Notes under the pieces: generated by a model
What the model saw: the letters and a program-made list of their open reading frames with translations, nothing else
Databases searched by the model: none
What the model was told of the DNA's origin: nothing
From: Dipteris shenzhenensis
Lineage: Eukaryota; Polypodiophyta; Polypodiopsida; Gleicheniales
Length of the DNA: 64,000 bases
Assembly (NCBI GenBank): GCA_047967505.1
Contig: CM106540.1
Direction: 5' to 3' (one strand)
Shown here: positions 44,335 to 55,015 of the stretch, one piece after another
Numbering within the stretch: position 1 is the first letter of the stretch
How the letters are laid out: every line of letters starts with the position of its first letter
Made by a program: the position numbers and the translations under genes

Positions 44335-45118
44335 TGCACACACCTCAACTAGTTGAAACGGCCTTGCATGCAAAGTGGAGCCCCCATCCGATAAGTACTT
44401 GTTTGAATAACACACCTAGGACCGTGTTTTTTCATGGTTGTGCATGACACTAAGGCAAAAACGGTATTTTATGCTTGATCGACAATGCAAAGCATATCCG
44501 ATGGGCACAATACTTTTCACACACCTGCAACTAGGTGGAATTGACTTACATGCAAAGTGGCACGCCCATCCCATAAGTGCTTGATCGGATAACATACCTA
44601 GCAGCGTGTTTTTTTACGGATGTGCATGACACTAGAGGAAAAATAGTATTTAATGCTCGATCGACCATGCAAAGGATATCTGATGGGCATAACACTTTTC
44701 GTACGCCTCAACCTCGGTGGTATTGAAATTTTCTCAATGAGGCACACCCATCCGATAAGTACTTGGTCAGATAACACACCTAATGGCGTGTTTTTTTGCA
44801 GATGTGCATATCACTAGGGAAAAAATGGAATATAATGCGTGATCGACCATGCAAAGAATATCCGATGGTGACAATACTTTGCACGCACCTCAACGTAGTT
44901 GAAACAGACTTGCGTGCAAAGTGGAGCCCCCATCCGATAAGTACTTATTTGAATAACACACCTACAGCCGTGTTTTTATATATGGTTGTGCATGACACAA
45001 AGGCAAAAATGGTGTTTTATGCTTGATCGACAATGCAAAGCATATCCGATGGGCACAATACTTTGCACACACCTTCAACTAGGTGGAATTGACTTTCATG
45101 CAAAGTGGCATTCCCATC
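44335..45118 (+). repeat. Satellite-like tandem repeat, about 182 bp x 4.3
   Basis: Units begin near 44336, 44519, 44701, 44881 and 45066. Each contains CATGCAAAGTGG-like, CCATCCGATAAGTACTTG, CGTGTTTTT, TGTGCATGACACTA and GATCGAC(A/C)ATGCAAAG blocks. Units 1 and 4 resemble each other most, as do units 2 and 5, so the higher-order period is three units (about 546 bp). The array stops at CCCATCG, where the phosphatase-locus copy begins. Confidence 0.88.
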
Positions 45119-45800
45119 GCATGCAAGAAGCTAAGATGTACAATGTCTTGTTGTTCAGGTCCAGGCTAGGGTGGAACTAAGAGTCCATCCCATGTGGCAT
45201 TCTTCTACTTTTGAAAACCTTATATGCTATTTAGTAGATCCTATGACTTGGTCTCCTATAATTGTAAAGACTGCTTAGTCCATTTTATACATGATAAATA
45301 AAATGCCTTGTTGTGAGGAAAACCCTTGTAAAATTGTTCTCTTACCATGGCAATCACCATTTGGCATTTATTTAAAGCTAACTAGCCTATGTTCTATGCT
45401 ACTTTACTCAGCATACTAGATATTCTACTTAGCGAACAAGTTATGCTATTGCACACAAACTGGTATATGTATGGTCCCATCTACCCTAATATGTTAATTA
45501 GTTAGCATTCATGTAGAGAGTACTAACTTGGCAGACTTCTACTCATGTGCTAGCTACTAGTTAGATATCTTGTAAGCTAATGTTTTATTGATAGAAACAT
45601 ACTAGATAGAGGTAATCCACTTATTTAAGCTTTTGTTGTTAGATTGTCATTTTTTGTAGATCCATCAATATGTAACAGACCTGCACACTCTTCAACTGTA
45701 GAGCTGCAAGATAGAATTGTAAAAAGGTTGATAACATTGTGAGAGACTTACAGATGCAAGATATGACGCAAAAGATATTGCACCTATGGATATCCAAGAT
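45119..45800 (+). repeat. Copy of the 8863-9543 phosphatase-locus segment (inverted)
   Basis: Matches the reverse complement of 8863-9543 from GCATGCAAGAAGCT to GGATATCCAAGATGA with scattered substitutions. The right end runs straight into the gag zinc knuckle (GAGTGTTACCACTG). Its 3' end happens to be in frame with the knuckle, giving an open frame that starts MDIQDECYHCGKKGHMKKDC. Confidence 0.88.
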
Positions 45801-46754
45801 GAGTGTTACCACTGTGGCAAGAAGGGCCATATGAAAAAGGATTGCTACAAGCTGAAAAGAGAGCAAAAGGATAAGAAAAAGAATGCAAATTGGGGTGCAA
45901 ATCAAAAGGAAGAGAGTCCAAGGGAGGACAAAGGAAAAGTGAAGATCAAGGAGATCAATGCAGTCACACATGATAGTGACAATGACGTTCTCTTCATGTC
46001 TAGTTTATCTGCAGAGTTGCTTACCACTTCAAATGATGCATATTCCCAGGATTGGATTTTGGATTTAGGTGCTTCATTCCATGTTACTCCCCATAGGGAA
46101 TGGTTCTCCACTTATGACAGTGGAAAGACAGGTTGTGTGCATCTTGGAAATGACTATGCATGTGACATAGTGGGAGTAGGTGACATAAAGTTTTCTTTTG
46201 CAAATGGGTCTACATTTATTTTGAAACATGTGAGACATGTGCCTAAGTTGACCAAGAGTCTTATCTCAGTGGGTCAGCTAGGTGATGCTGGTTTTCACAC
46301 CACTTTTGGCTTTCAGAGTTGGAAAATTCAAAAGGGCTCTATGCTTTTGGCCAGGGGTGCCAAGTGTGGGAATTTGTATCCCTTACATGTATCAAGGGTA
46401 TTTGATCATGTTGTTGCAATAACCGAGCAGCCAAGCACTTCTTTGTGGCATTGCAGGTTGGGGCACATGAGCCAGAATGGAATGAAACTCTTATGCCATT
46501 TGGGTTATGTACCACATTTGAGTTTCTCTGATTTTGAATTTTGTGAGCACTGTCTCTATGGGAAGCAGGCTAAATCAACCCATAAAATAAGGGGAAAGAA
46601 AGAGTTTGAAATGCTTGATTTGGTGCATTCAGATGTATGTGGTCCCATGCCTACACGGTCATTAGGCGGGGCTGAATACTATGTGACATTCATTGATGAT
46701 GCAACTAGGAAAGTGTGGGCTTATGCTATAGCTCAGAAGAGTGATGTGTTCTAG
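45801..46754 (+). pseudogene. Tork-1 zinc knuckle, protease and integrase N-terminal part
   Basis: An open frame holds an intact CX2CX4HX4C knuckle (CYHCGKKGHMKKDC), a Lys-rich linker and the protease start QDWILDLGASFHVTPHREWF. It continues with VRHVPKLTKSLISVGQLGDA, the zinc region SLWHCRLGHMSQNGMKLLCH with CEHCLYGKQ, and the integrase core start LVHSDVCGPMPTRSLGGAEY, VTFIDDATRKVW. The protease catalytic triplet is D-L-G instead of D-S/T-G. It stops at a TAG (46752) where Tork-2 has CAA. Confidence 0.87.
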
Positions 46755-47273
46755 GTATTTCAGAAATGGTTGGCCTTGGTTGAGAATCAGTGAGGTAGAA
46801 CGCTTAAATGCCTATGGACTGACAATGGTGGAGAGTATCCCTCTCATGACTTTCAACATTTCTGTGATACACGTGGGATTAAGAGGGAGCTCACATCCCC
46901 TCGTACTCCAGAGTAAAATCCAGTTGCAGAAAAGATGAACCGTACCATTCAAGAAAGGTTGCAATGCATGCTTTCCAATGCAAGTCTTTCTGGTGGTTTT
47001 TGGGCTGAGGCAATGAAGACTGCAGTGCATGTGATCAATAGATCACCTCGTAAGAGTTTGGATGGTGGTATTCCTAAAGAGGCATGGATTGGCAAGAAGC
47101 CCTCTTACTCTCATTTGCGTATATTTGGGTGTGAGGCATATGCACATGTACCAAAAGAGCTTCGAAAGAAGCTAGATCCTAAGTGTAGGAAATGCATCTT
47201 TTTGGGTTACGGTGAAAGTGGAGAGATGGGCTATCGTCTCTGGGATCTAGAAGCAAAGAATATGCAGCCATGA
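46755..47273 (+). pseudogene. Tork-1 integrase core and C-terminal part
   Basis: After VFQKWLALVENQ there is a TGA (46791) that Tork-2 also has. The frame continues with [16 protein letters not shown], a TAA (46915) where Tork-2 has CAA (Gln), then MNRTIQERLQCMLSNASLSG, SHLRIFGCEAYAHVPKELRK and CIFLGYGESGEMGYRLWD. A frameshift near 47260 moves to the RT frame. Confidence 0.85.
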
Positions 47274-48369
47274 TGTAGTCTTCAATGAGAAGAAGATGCA
47301 TAAGGCACCCATGAGGGATGTGGAAATGAGGAGAATCACTTTCCAGGATGTGAATCCACCTACATATGTTGATAGACAGCAAGCTGTCCATGCACCAAAT
47401 GTGCAAGAAATGGTACCACCAAGTACTCCCACAGGTATACAATCAAGGGTAGATGATGGGTCATGTATTGGTGGAAATGATGAGCCAAATGTGGCTGATA
47501 TGGAGGTGGGACAGCAAGCTGAAATGCTCTTGAGAAAATCATCTAGAGTGTCTAGACCGCCTGATAGGTTTGTTCTAGGGGTAGACTATGTGATGCTTAC
47601 TGATTACGGGGAGCCTTCTTGCTACAGAGAGGCTATGATGCACGAGGATCAACGCAAGTGGGAGTATGCTATGCAATCAGAGATGAGTTCACTTATGAAG
47701 AATAAGACTTGGGACTTGGTTTCTTTGCCACATGGAAAGAAAGCATTGCCATGTAAATGGGTCTACAAAATGAAGGTCGCAGGTGATGATGTGCCTAGGT
47801 ACAAGGCCCGTTTGGTCGCTAAAGGGTTCAAGCAAGAGAAGGGTGTGGAATTTGATGAGATATTCTCTCCAGTTGTGAAGATGACCACACTTAGATGCAT
47901 GCTTGGACTAGTGGCATCAGAGGATATGGAGCTTATGCAGATGGATGTCAAGACAACTTTCTTGCATGGGGATTTGCATGAGGAAATTTACATGGTGCAG
48001 CCGGAAGGCTTTGAAGAAAAGGGCAAAGAGCATTTAGTTTGCAAGCTGAAGAAGAGTCTCTATGGTCTTAAGCAAGCGCCTAGAGAATGGTATCAGAAGT
48101 TTGATGCTTTCATTCGGTCCCAGGGTTTATGCTATTGGCTAGCAAGAATACTTATGAGCTAGATGCATTAAAGGCGAAGTTGCATGAGGCCTTTGATATG
48201 AAGGATTTGGGACTTGCAGGTCATATTCTTGGTATGCGCATCACACGTGATCGGAGTAGGAAACTCCTTTGGCTTTCACAAAAAGAGTATGTTACAAAAG
48301 TATTGCAGCGTTTCAATATGGAGGGGGGGAAGGCAGTGAGTACTTCATTGCCTCCATATGTGAAACTGA
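47274..48369 (+). pseudogene. Tork-1 RT, catalytic YVDD segment deleted
   Basis: The open frame from 47296 covers the integrase-RT linker and RT: NKTWDLVSLPHGKKALPCKW, YKARLVAKGFKQEKGVEFDE, QMDVKTTFLHGDLHEEIYM, LKKSLYGLKQAPREWYQKF. At IRSQG (about 48125) the sequence jumps to LLASKNTYELDALKAKLHEA, skipping about 25-30 residues that include YVDD. It then ends at PPYVKLM at the next LTR, without RNase H. Confidence 0.85.
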
Positions 48370-48549
48370 TGTGGGGGTTAAAGGTCACTGTGCCTTTACC
48401 CCAGTTATGTACAATACTCAAACACATATATAAAAATGAATGAAAAAGAAGATTAGGGTGGTTCTGCACCCACCAAAAACTTGTGTGGCTCTCTCTCTCT
48501 CTCCCTCTCTCTCCCTCTTTCATTCTTGCTTTTGTTGAGAGCACTCTCA
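48370..48549 (+). repeat. LTR between Tork-1 and Tork-2
   Basis: 180 bp; the same TGTGGGGGTT start and CTCTCA end as 42081-42251, with a longer CT run (48490-48520). It serves as 5' LTR of Tork-2, because a primer site follows. It could also be read as the shared LTR of a tandem array. Confidence 0.87.
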
Positions 48550-48551
48550 AC

Positions 48552-48563
48552 TGGTATCAGAGC
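48552..48563 (+). other. Primer binding site of Tork-2
   Basis: TGGTATCAGAGC two bases after the LTR. Confidence 0.88.
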
Positions 48564-50019
48564 CCAGGTGATCTAGCTGAGCGTGCGTGAATGCTTGGAA
48601 GCTTAGCAGCTCTGTGGGAGGAAGGAGAAGCTCTGCGGGAAGCTTTGTGGGCGATTTTACTTGCATCCGAGTGTGCAAAGACCTTGGATGAACCTTTGGA
48701 AAAGTTACTTTGGTTTTGCGAAGTGGTTTTGAGAGCCTGTTAAGTGTTTAAAAAAAAAGTCGTTTTTTGAGCTTTTCCCTGTTCCGTTCGATGACAGAGA
48801 CTCCATATTGACTTGTAGAGGCAACTATTGCTCGCTTTTGGTGTCCACATCACTTCAAGAGCTTGGAAACACCTTCATTCTTGAATTTGGGATCATTTCA
48901 TTGGATTTCTGACTCACTGTGTCAGTTTCTGCGTTTTTTGCCCAGGTGTTGGAACTCAAGTTTGGAGCAACCATTTGTAGATCTGTCAGTTCCAGTGGAG
49001 TCAGGAGGTCCTAAAACTTCTATGTTGCTCATCATTCGCACTCCAGTGGAGTTTACAAATAGCTCTGTTTCGAAAAAGAAAAAATGTTTTTCAGTCTGTG
49101 TGTTGGACCCAGTGATTGAGACCACGGTTTCCAAAACCGTCTGTGCCATTGCGTTCCGGACGCCCAAAAACCCCTACCTGTCAGTTCTTGCGCGATTCGG
49201 TGGAGGATTTTCAGAGTTATAGATCTCTGTGTATTCGATTTCATCTCTCTGTTATGCATTTTTCATTCTAAGGTTTTGAAACCTTAGATTTATGCCACAT
49301 GGCAGTGGATAAGTGTTGACTCCCATTTCTCACTCATCGGTTGGGATTTTGGAGTTTTGGCAGAAAAGAGATATTTGAAGATTTTCTTGCTGAGTCCAAT
49401 TATGCAATGGCGCCCATGTTTTGAGGCATCTCAAGTTCTATTTTCAATAGCAGTCATTACCGTAGGACTATGATTTCTTGAGCATACCTTATGCAGATCA
49501 CTCTGGTTGCAGTTTGAGCAATGTGCGCTCATTCGTGGTATGCATTGGGTTGCCGTGGATGATTTATAGGCCATTTGGATGCATTACGGTCCTTATTGGA
49601 TGCGCTGATAGGCCCAAATTGCCTTATGGGATGCTATTTTTTATGGACGCTTTGCACATGGATGCTATTTTATGCTCAGGGACAGCTTTGACACATTGCA
49701 GGTGATGCACTGATAGTGCTATGCTCTCTTGGATGAGATATTATTAATGCATATGCCAGTGGATGGTGTTAATGCCTAAGTCATTTGGCACTTATTGGCA
49801 TTTTGGATTGCCATTACAATTGGCATTTTCTTTTGGGCCAGATTTGCTCATATGGATGCATAGTATATGCACATGAGTCAGATGCATCTTTTGATGCTTT
49901 GAGCTTTGAGTTTTGGTGATATTTCAGTCTATTGTGGCATACACATTTGGGTGCACCTGGTATTTGGTGTGATTCTCTCTTATAGGCATTAGCTTTTGGG
50001 ATTTTGTTTCATTTGCATC
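48564..50019 (+). other. Leader of Tork-2
   Basis: About 1.46 kb, aligned with the Tork-1 leader, with an extra stretch near 49930-49990 before the gag start. No protein was recognised. Confidence 0.6.
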
Positions 50020-50790
50020 ATGGCATCCTCTTCCATGTCTGAAAAGGAGTTTTTCAGCATTAAAAAGTTTGATGGGACAAACTTTTCTTTGTGGAAAGAA
50101 CAAATAAGGGATGTGCTTATTCAAAAGAAGCAGATTAAACCCTTGGCAGGGATTGAAGCTAAGCCTACAAATATGTCTGAGGATGATTGGAATGAGTTGG
50201 ATGCATTAGAAAAGTCTAGTATTAGACTTCATCTTGCAGAGTCAATTTATTTCACAGTAGTAAATGAGCAGACTACAGAAGATTTGTGGAAGAAACTATG
50301 TGCCACTTATGAAAAGGAAACTGCTTCTAATAAAGTTTACCTCATGAAGAGGTTGTTTGAGCTGCAAATGAAGGAAGGGGTCTCCAATGCTTTATCACTT
50401 GAATGAATTCAATATTATTTTCAGCCAGCTTCAGGCTCAGAAGATGAATTTTGATGTGGAGACTAAGGCAATATTTCTCTTATGTTCATTGCCATCCTCG
50501 TGGGATACCTTCCGTACAGCTGTCAGTAACTCTGCACCTGGTGGAGTACTGAAATTTGATGATGTTGTGGGTAGCTTGTTGGCCGAGGAGATTAGACGGA
50601 ATTCTATGGATGGCAACAAGCAGGATGCAGCCTTAAATGTACAAAGGGGCAGATCACAGTTCAGGGGGAAGTCCCAAGAAAGAGGGAAGTCTTGTAGCGA
50701 ACCCAGGGCACGGAACATTGAGTGTTACCACTGTGGCAAGAAGGGCCATATGAAAAAGGATTACTACAAGCTAAAAAGAGAGCAAAAGGA
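50020..50790 (+). pseudogene. Tork-2 gag with damaged zinc knuckle
   Basis: The frame begins MASSSMSEKEFFSIKKFDG and is open past the position of the Tork-1 stop. An indel near 50390 (GVSNALSLE versus the Tork-1 GVSIASHLNEF) shifts it, and 50387-51091 continues. The knuckle reads CYHCGKKGHMKKDYY, so the last Cys of CX2CX4HX4C is Tyr. Uninterrupted sequence at 50700-50725 marks the site where Tork-1 carries its filler. Confidence 0.85.
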
Positions 50791-52152
50791 TAAGAAAAAG
50801 AATGCAAATCGGGGTGCAAATCAAAAGGAAGAGAGTCCAAGGGAGGAAAAAGGAAAAGTGAAGATCGAGGATATCAATGCAGTCACACATGATAGTGACA
50901 ATGATGTTCTCTTCATGTCTAGTTTATCTGCAGAGTTGCTTATCACTTTAGATGATGCATATTCCCAGGATTGGATTTTGGATTTAGGTGCTTCATTCCA
51001 TGTTACTCGAGCCATAGGGAATGGTTCTCCACTTATGACAGTGGAAAGACAGGTTGTGTGCATCTTGGAAATGACTATGCATGTGACATAGTGGGAGCAA
51101 GTGACATAAATTTTTCTTTTGCAAATGGGTCTGCATTTGTTTTGAAACATGTGAGACATGTGGCTAAGCTAACCAAGAGTCTTATTTCAGTGGGTCAGCT
51201 AGATGATGCTGGTTTTCACACCACTTTTGGCTTTCGGAGTTGGAAAATTTAGAAGGGCTCTATGCTTTTGGCCAGGGGTGCCAAGTGTGGGACTTTGTAT
51301 CCCTTACATGTATCAGGGGTATTTGATCATGTTGTTGCAATAACCGAGCAGCCAAGCACTTCTTTGTGGCATTGCAGGTGCCGTTTGGGTTATGTACCAC
51401 ATTTGAGTTTCTCTGATTTTGAATTTTGTGAGCACTGTCTCTATGGGAAGCAGACTAAATCAGCCCATAAAAGAAGGGGAAAGAAAGAGTTTGAAAAGCT
51501 TGATTTGGTGCATTCAGACGTATGTGGTCCCATGCCTACACGGTCATTAGGCGGGGCTGAATACTATGTGACATTCATTGATGATGCAACTAGGAAAGTG
51601 TGGGCTTATGCTATAGCTCGGAAGAGTGATGTATTCCAAGTATTTCAAAAATGGCTGGCCTTGGTTGAGAATCAGTGAGGTAGAACGCCTAAATGCCTAC
51701 GGACTGACAATGGTGGAGAGTATCTTTCTCATGACTTTCAGCATTTCTGTGATACACGTGGGATTAAGAGGGAGCTCACATCCCCTCGTACTCCAGAGCA
51801 AAATCCACTTGCAAAAAAGGTGAACCGTACCATTCAAGAAAGGTTGCAATGCATGCTTTCCAATGCAAGTCTTTCTAGTAGTTTTTGGGCTGAGGCAATG
51901 ACGACTGCAGTGCATGTGATCAATAGATCACCTAGTAAGAGTTTGGATGGTGGTATTCCTGAAGAGGCATGGAGTGGCAAGAAGCCCTCTCACTCTCATT
52001 TGTGTATATTTGGGTGTGAGGCATATGCACATGTGCCGAAAGAGCTTCGAAAGAAGCTAGATCCTAAGTCTAGGAAATGCATCTTTCTAGGTTATGGTGA
52101 AAGTGGAGAGATGGGCTATTGTCTCTGGGATCCAGAAGCAAAGAAGATCATA
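50791..52152 (+). pseudogene. Tork-2 protease and integrase, truncated
   Basis: The protease start is again ILDLGASFHVT with D-L-G. A 1-bp class frameshift follows at 51008. 51262-51678 encodes the pre-integrase region and the core start (FCEHCLYGKQTKSAH, LVHSDVCGPMPTRSLGGAEY). The HHCC zinc segment is missing about 15 residues compared with Tork-1, including the GHMS His. The TGA after LVENQ (51676) is shared with Tork-1. 51820-52150 encodes the core end to MGYCLWDPEAKKII, where homology stops. Confidence 0.85.
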
Positions 52153-53449
52153 TTTTTGCTTGCACATGCTTCTTCCATTAGTTCCCATTGCCTGACTTGT
52201 GGTTGTGGAGTTTTGTGTACAGAAAGAGCTAAAAAGGTGGAGGAAAGATAATGAAAGGTAGGTAGAAAGAAAATCAAACCTTTTTTTGTAGTTTTGTGTG
52301 AATTGGAAGTGTCAAAATCTAGGGTGGAGTACTTAGAATCATTGCCAAGCCTTGGATGAAGTCCATCCCACTGGGAAAGCTGAATGGTGACAATTGGGTT
52401 GAAGTTTCAAGGTATTGGGAATGACAACAATCCATCTTGGGAAGAAAACCTTCCATTTTTGTCCAAAATTGCTTGCTTTTTGCTATTTTTTATTCCCATT
52501 TTGTTTACTATAGGTAGAGTAGCTAGAGAGGCCCAAGAAACTCAGATAATCCCAAAAATTTAGTTGGCTCGACAGTTCCCAAAGCAAAGTGCTGCATTAA
52601 CTAACACAACAACAAGCATGGTGGGTTAAAATCCATCGAGTTACAATTGACCTTGCCAAGATAGCATTTAATTCACTAGTATAATGCTAATTTCATTGCC
52701 TTAGCCATCTGACATCATCTGACATTCCCTAGTGGGTTAAAATCCATCGAGTTACAATTGACCTTGCCAAGAAAGCATTGAATTCACCAGTATAATGTTG
52801 ACTTCATTGCCTTAGCCATCTGACATCCTTACATCATCTGACATTCCCTGACAGCTTGACATCTGACAAAATCTTTGGCAATTGGCATTATTAATGAGCA
52901 AAATCTTGGCCAAAGTAGAGTCAACTTTGACCCCATGCACACTGGGTTACTAATCTCAAGGATCCATTGCTTTAACTAACCCCCTGCACACCAGTTTAAC
53001 ATCCCAGTGCACGTCGAGTTACTAACTAATGCATATGCCAGGGATTAATGGCCAAAAGGTCAACAAAGTTTTGCAAGTCAAATCTTGTCATTTAGTAATC
53101 TCAAGCGAGCTGAAACATCACCAACCACCCAAAAACACTAAATGGCATTTTCAAGAAAATTAATTTGAAGGGTGGGTGTGATCATAAAATCAATGAGGAA
53201 AACAATCTCTAGGGGAATCATCAAATCAAGTGATACTAGGCAATCTGGAGACCCCTAACATCTCTAAGGCTAGACCAAGGATAGGGGGAAAACCAAGCTG
53301 GACCACTATCCTGCCAAAATCAAAACCATGCTACATTAACCATAACGCAGCGTATCTGTTGTGTTATGGTCCCAGCACCTATCGGGTTAACAACCTAGCG
53401 CATGCCTAGTGCATGCCTAGATACTAACCTAGTACATATGTTGGGTTAA
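52153..53449. other. Intergenic after Tork-2; contains a tandem duplication
   Basis: No gene was recognised. The region is not a continuation of Copia-A or Tork-2. It holds the duplication at 52621-52850. Confidence 0.5.
52621..52850. repeat. Tandem duplication, about 111-119 bp x 2
   Basis: Units 52621-52731 and 52732-52850 both begin GTGGGTTAAAATCCATCGAG and both end with a CTGACATTCCCT sequence. The second has 8 extra bases (CTTACATC). Confidence 0.85.
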
Positions 53450-55015
53450 CTAGATGACTAGCATGGGGAGTGGAAACGTCATAGGCAAGCCCACCAGGAG
53501 ATTATCTACCCTGACCCACTTACATGTTACTAAGATTTGGGAAAATCCTAGAATTTGAGCCAAAGCCCAAAGATAGTGCCTCCAACAATGTAATATCAGG
53601 CCAAGGAACCACTCTAGTGTCAGCCTCATCCAAAATCTCAGTATCGACCTCATATTCTATACACAACCCTCTATAAGCCAATAGTCCCAGCTCAAAAGAC
53701 TCAATTAGCTTCGTCATCAAGATGGGAGAAAACCCAAATCTTGGGGCCTCCATGGCTCCTAACTTGAGCTCCATCAGACCCTATTCTCCCACACCTTCAA
53801 CAACAGCCTCACGTCTTAGGGAGAGTCTCTCCAACTTCATGGGAAGGTTTGTATTGTCTGATCCCAACTTGATTAACCACTTTGCAAGGCAAACAAGAGT
53901 GCTAGAGTAGGGCCCCCTAACAACAACTATAGCAGGAAGTACATAGGGCAACCCAGTTTTAGCAAGAACCATGAGTCCTACATGCCCTCATTTTCAATTC
54001 TATGAAGGTGAGCCATCCTTTACCAAAAACTTTGAGCCCTAGGTACCCAATTTCTAGCCATCAAGTCCCAAAGGGCAAGGAAACAAACATATGGACTTTG
54101 GGGAAAACATTCTTCCACACACAAAAGCCCCTCGTCCATCATTGTACTCATCTTGGATAAGAGCCCTGGAAGGCACTTTTTACCTCATGGTGGCTGCACC
54201 ACATTGGCCAATGCCTAATGTGACAAAACCCATGCCAAGGCCCACAACGGTGTAGCCAGTATGGCTAGGCCCACCATGCATGCTACTCTAGGCCTTAATG
54301 GTCCCAAGATATTTAATGTGGTGCCTGCACGAACCATTTCTTTTTAATCCACTCCATGGGCCACCCAACTTTGGCAATGTGCTAGCCTCACAACCAAATC
54401 CTCCTGTCGTGCAGCAAATGGTACTTACAAATGAGTCCATGAGAGTCCTAGTGCAAGCACTTGGAAGGGGGGCAACACCACCAGCTTTTGTTGGAAGGGA
54501 TATGAGTGCTTCCGTGTCCCATATTGAAAGGTTCGAGTAGATTTGCAAGACCTTCAGGGACATAGGTGACATAGAAAAAGTTAACCCATTTAGGTTGAGC
54601 CTAGATGGAAAGGGTAGCCAATTGTATAGTTCTCTAGGTGCAAAAGAGAAAATCAACTGGGAGATTCTTAGGAAATCTTTCATAGTGGGGTTTTACCCCA
54701 GTGGATCCCAAATGGAGCCCTATCAATTAGTTGTATGAGGTTAATCAAAAGGAACACAAGAACTTACAAGAGTATATTACAAGGATTAAACACTTGACTC
54801 CCACTACTACTATGAGCCTCATGAGAGGAAGAGCTATGAGTGACTCTTGTTGCACTTTCTCCTTTGGTTAAGGGATGATTAGCTTCACGACCATTTCATC
54901 GGGTTAAGGGATGCTAAGCTTCACGATCATCTCATCACCTTGAACCCTACATCGTTTATGTTGTGTAGCAAGACCGATGTACTCTTGGATGACAATATGA
55001 AAGTGTTGTACTCTT
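53450..55015 (+). pseudogene. Decayed Gypsy gag, copy 4
   Basis: 53722-53910 encodes TPSTTASRLRESLSNFMGRF, aligned with SVASRLRGTFSNMFG of gag copy 2. 54418-54540 encodes LTNESMRVLVQALGRGATPP and SVSHIERFE, and the following sequence (with stops) INWEILRKSFIVGFYPSGSQ and LHDHLITLNPTSFMLCSKTD. It is therefore colinear with gag copy 2, on the + strand. It is cut at 55015 by Copia-C and may continue at 62678. Confidence 0.7.

Larger units (their letters stand above)
42081..48369 (+). mobile_element. Tork-1: Tork-like Copia element with internal filler, 3' end lost
   Basis: The element starts with a 171-bp LTR and primer site, then has a 1.4 kb leader, gag, protease, integrase and RT on the + strand. 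It is inserted in Copia-A (left flank ATAAC). Gag is split by a 1,466-bp foreign segment (44335-45800). RT ends at PPYVKLM and meets the LTR of Tork-2 at 48370, so RNase H, the purine tract and its own 3' LTR are missing here. Either Tork-2 inserted into it and later rearranged, or unequal recombination made a tandem. RT motifs (FLHGDLHEEIYMVQPEGFEE) suggest the Tork (Tnt1-type) lineage. Confidence 0.8.
48370..52152 (+). mobile_element. Tork-2: second Tork-like Copia copy, 3' truncated
   Basis: It begins with a 180-bp LTR and primer site directly after the RT of Tork-1 and continues through leader, gag, protease and integrase, stopping at about 52152 just after the block KSRKCIFLGYGESGEMGY and KKII. 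RT, RNase H and 3' LTR are missing. Its DNA is highly similar to Tork-1 but lacks the 1.5 kb filler, so it shows the uninterrupted gag arrangement. Confidence 0.85.

Noticed and set aside
44335-45118. CRISPR-like array
   Set aside because: The 182-bp units are contiguous satellite monomers without short repeats and unique spacers.
44335-45800. Helitron or DNA transposon as the source of the filler in Tork-1
   Set aside because: There is no TC start or CTRR end in either orientation, no terminal inverted repeat and no target duplication. Two unrelated parts are joined inside it.
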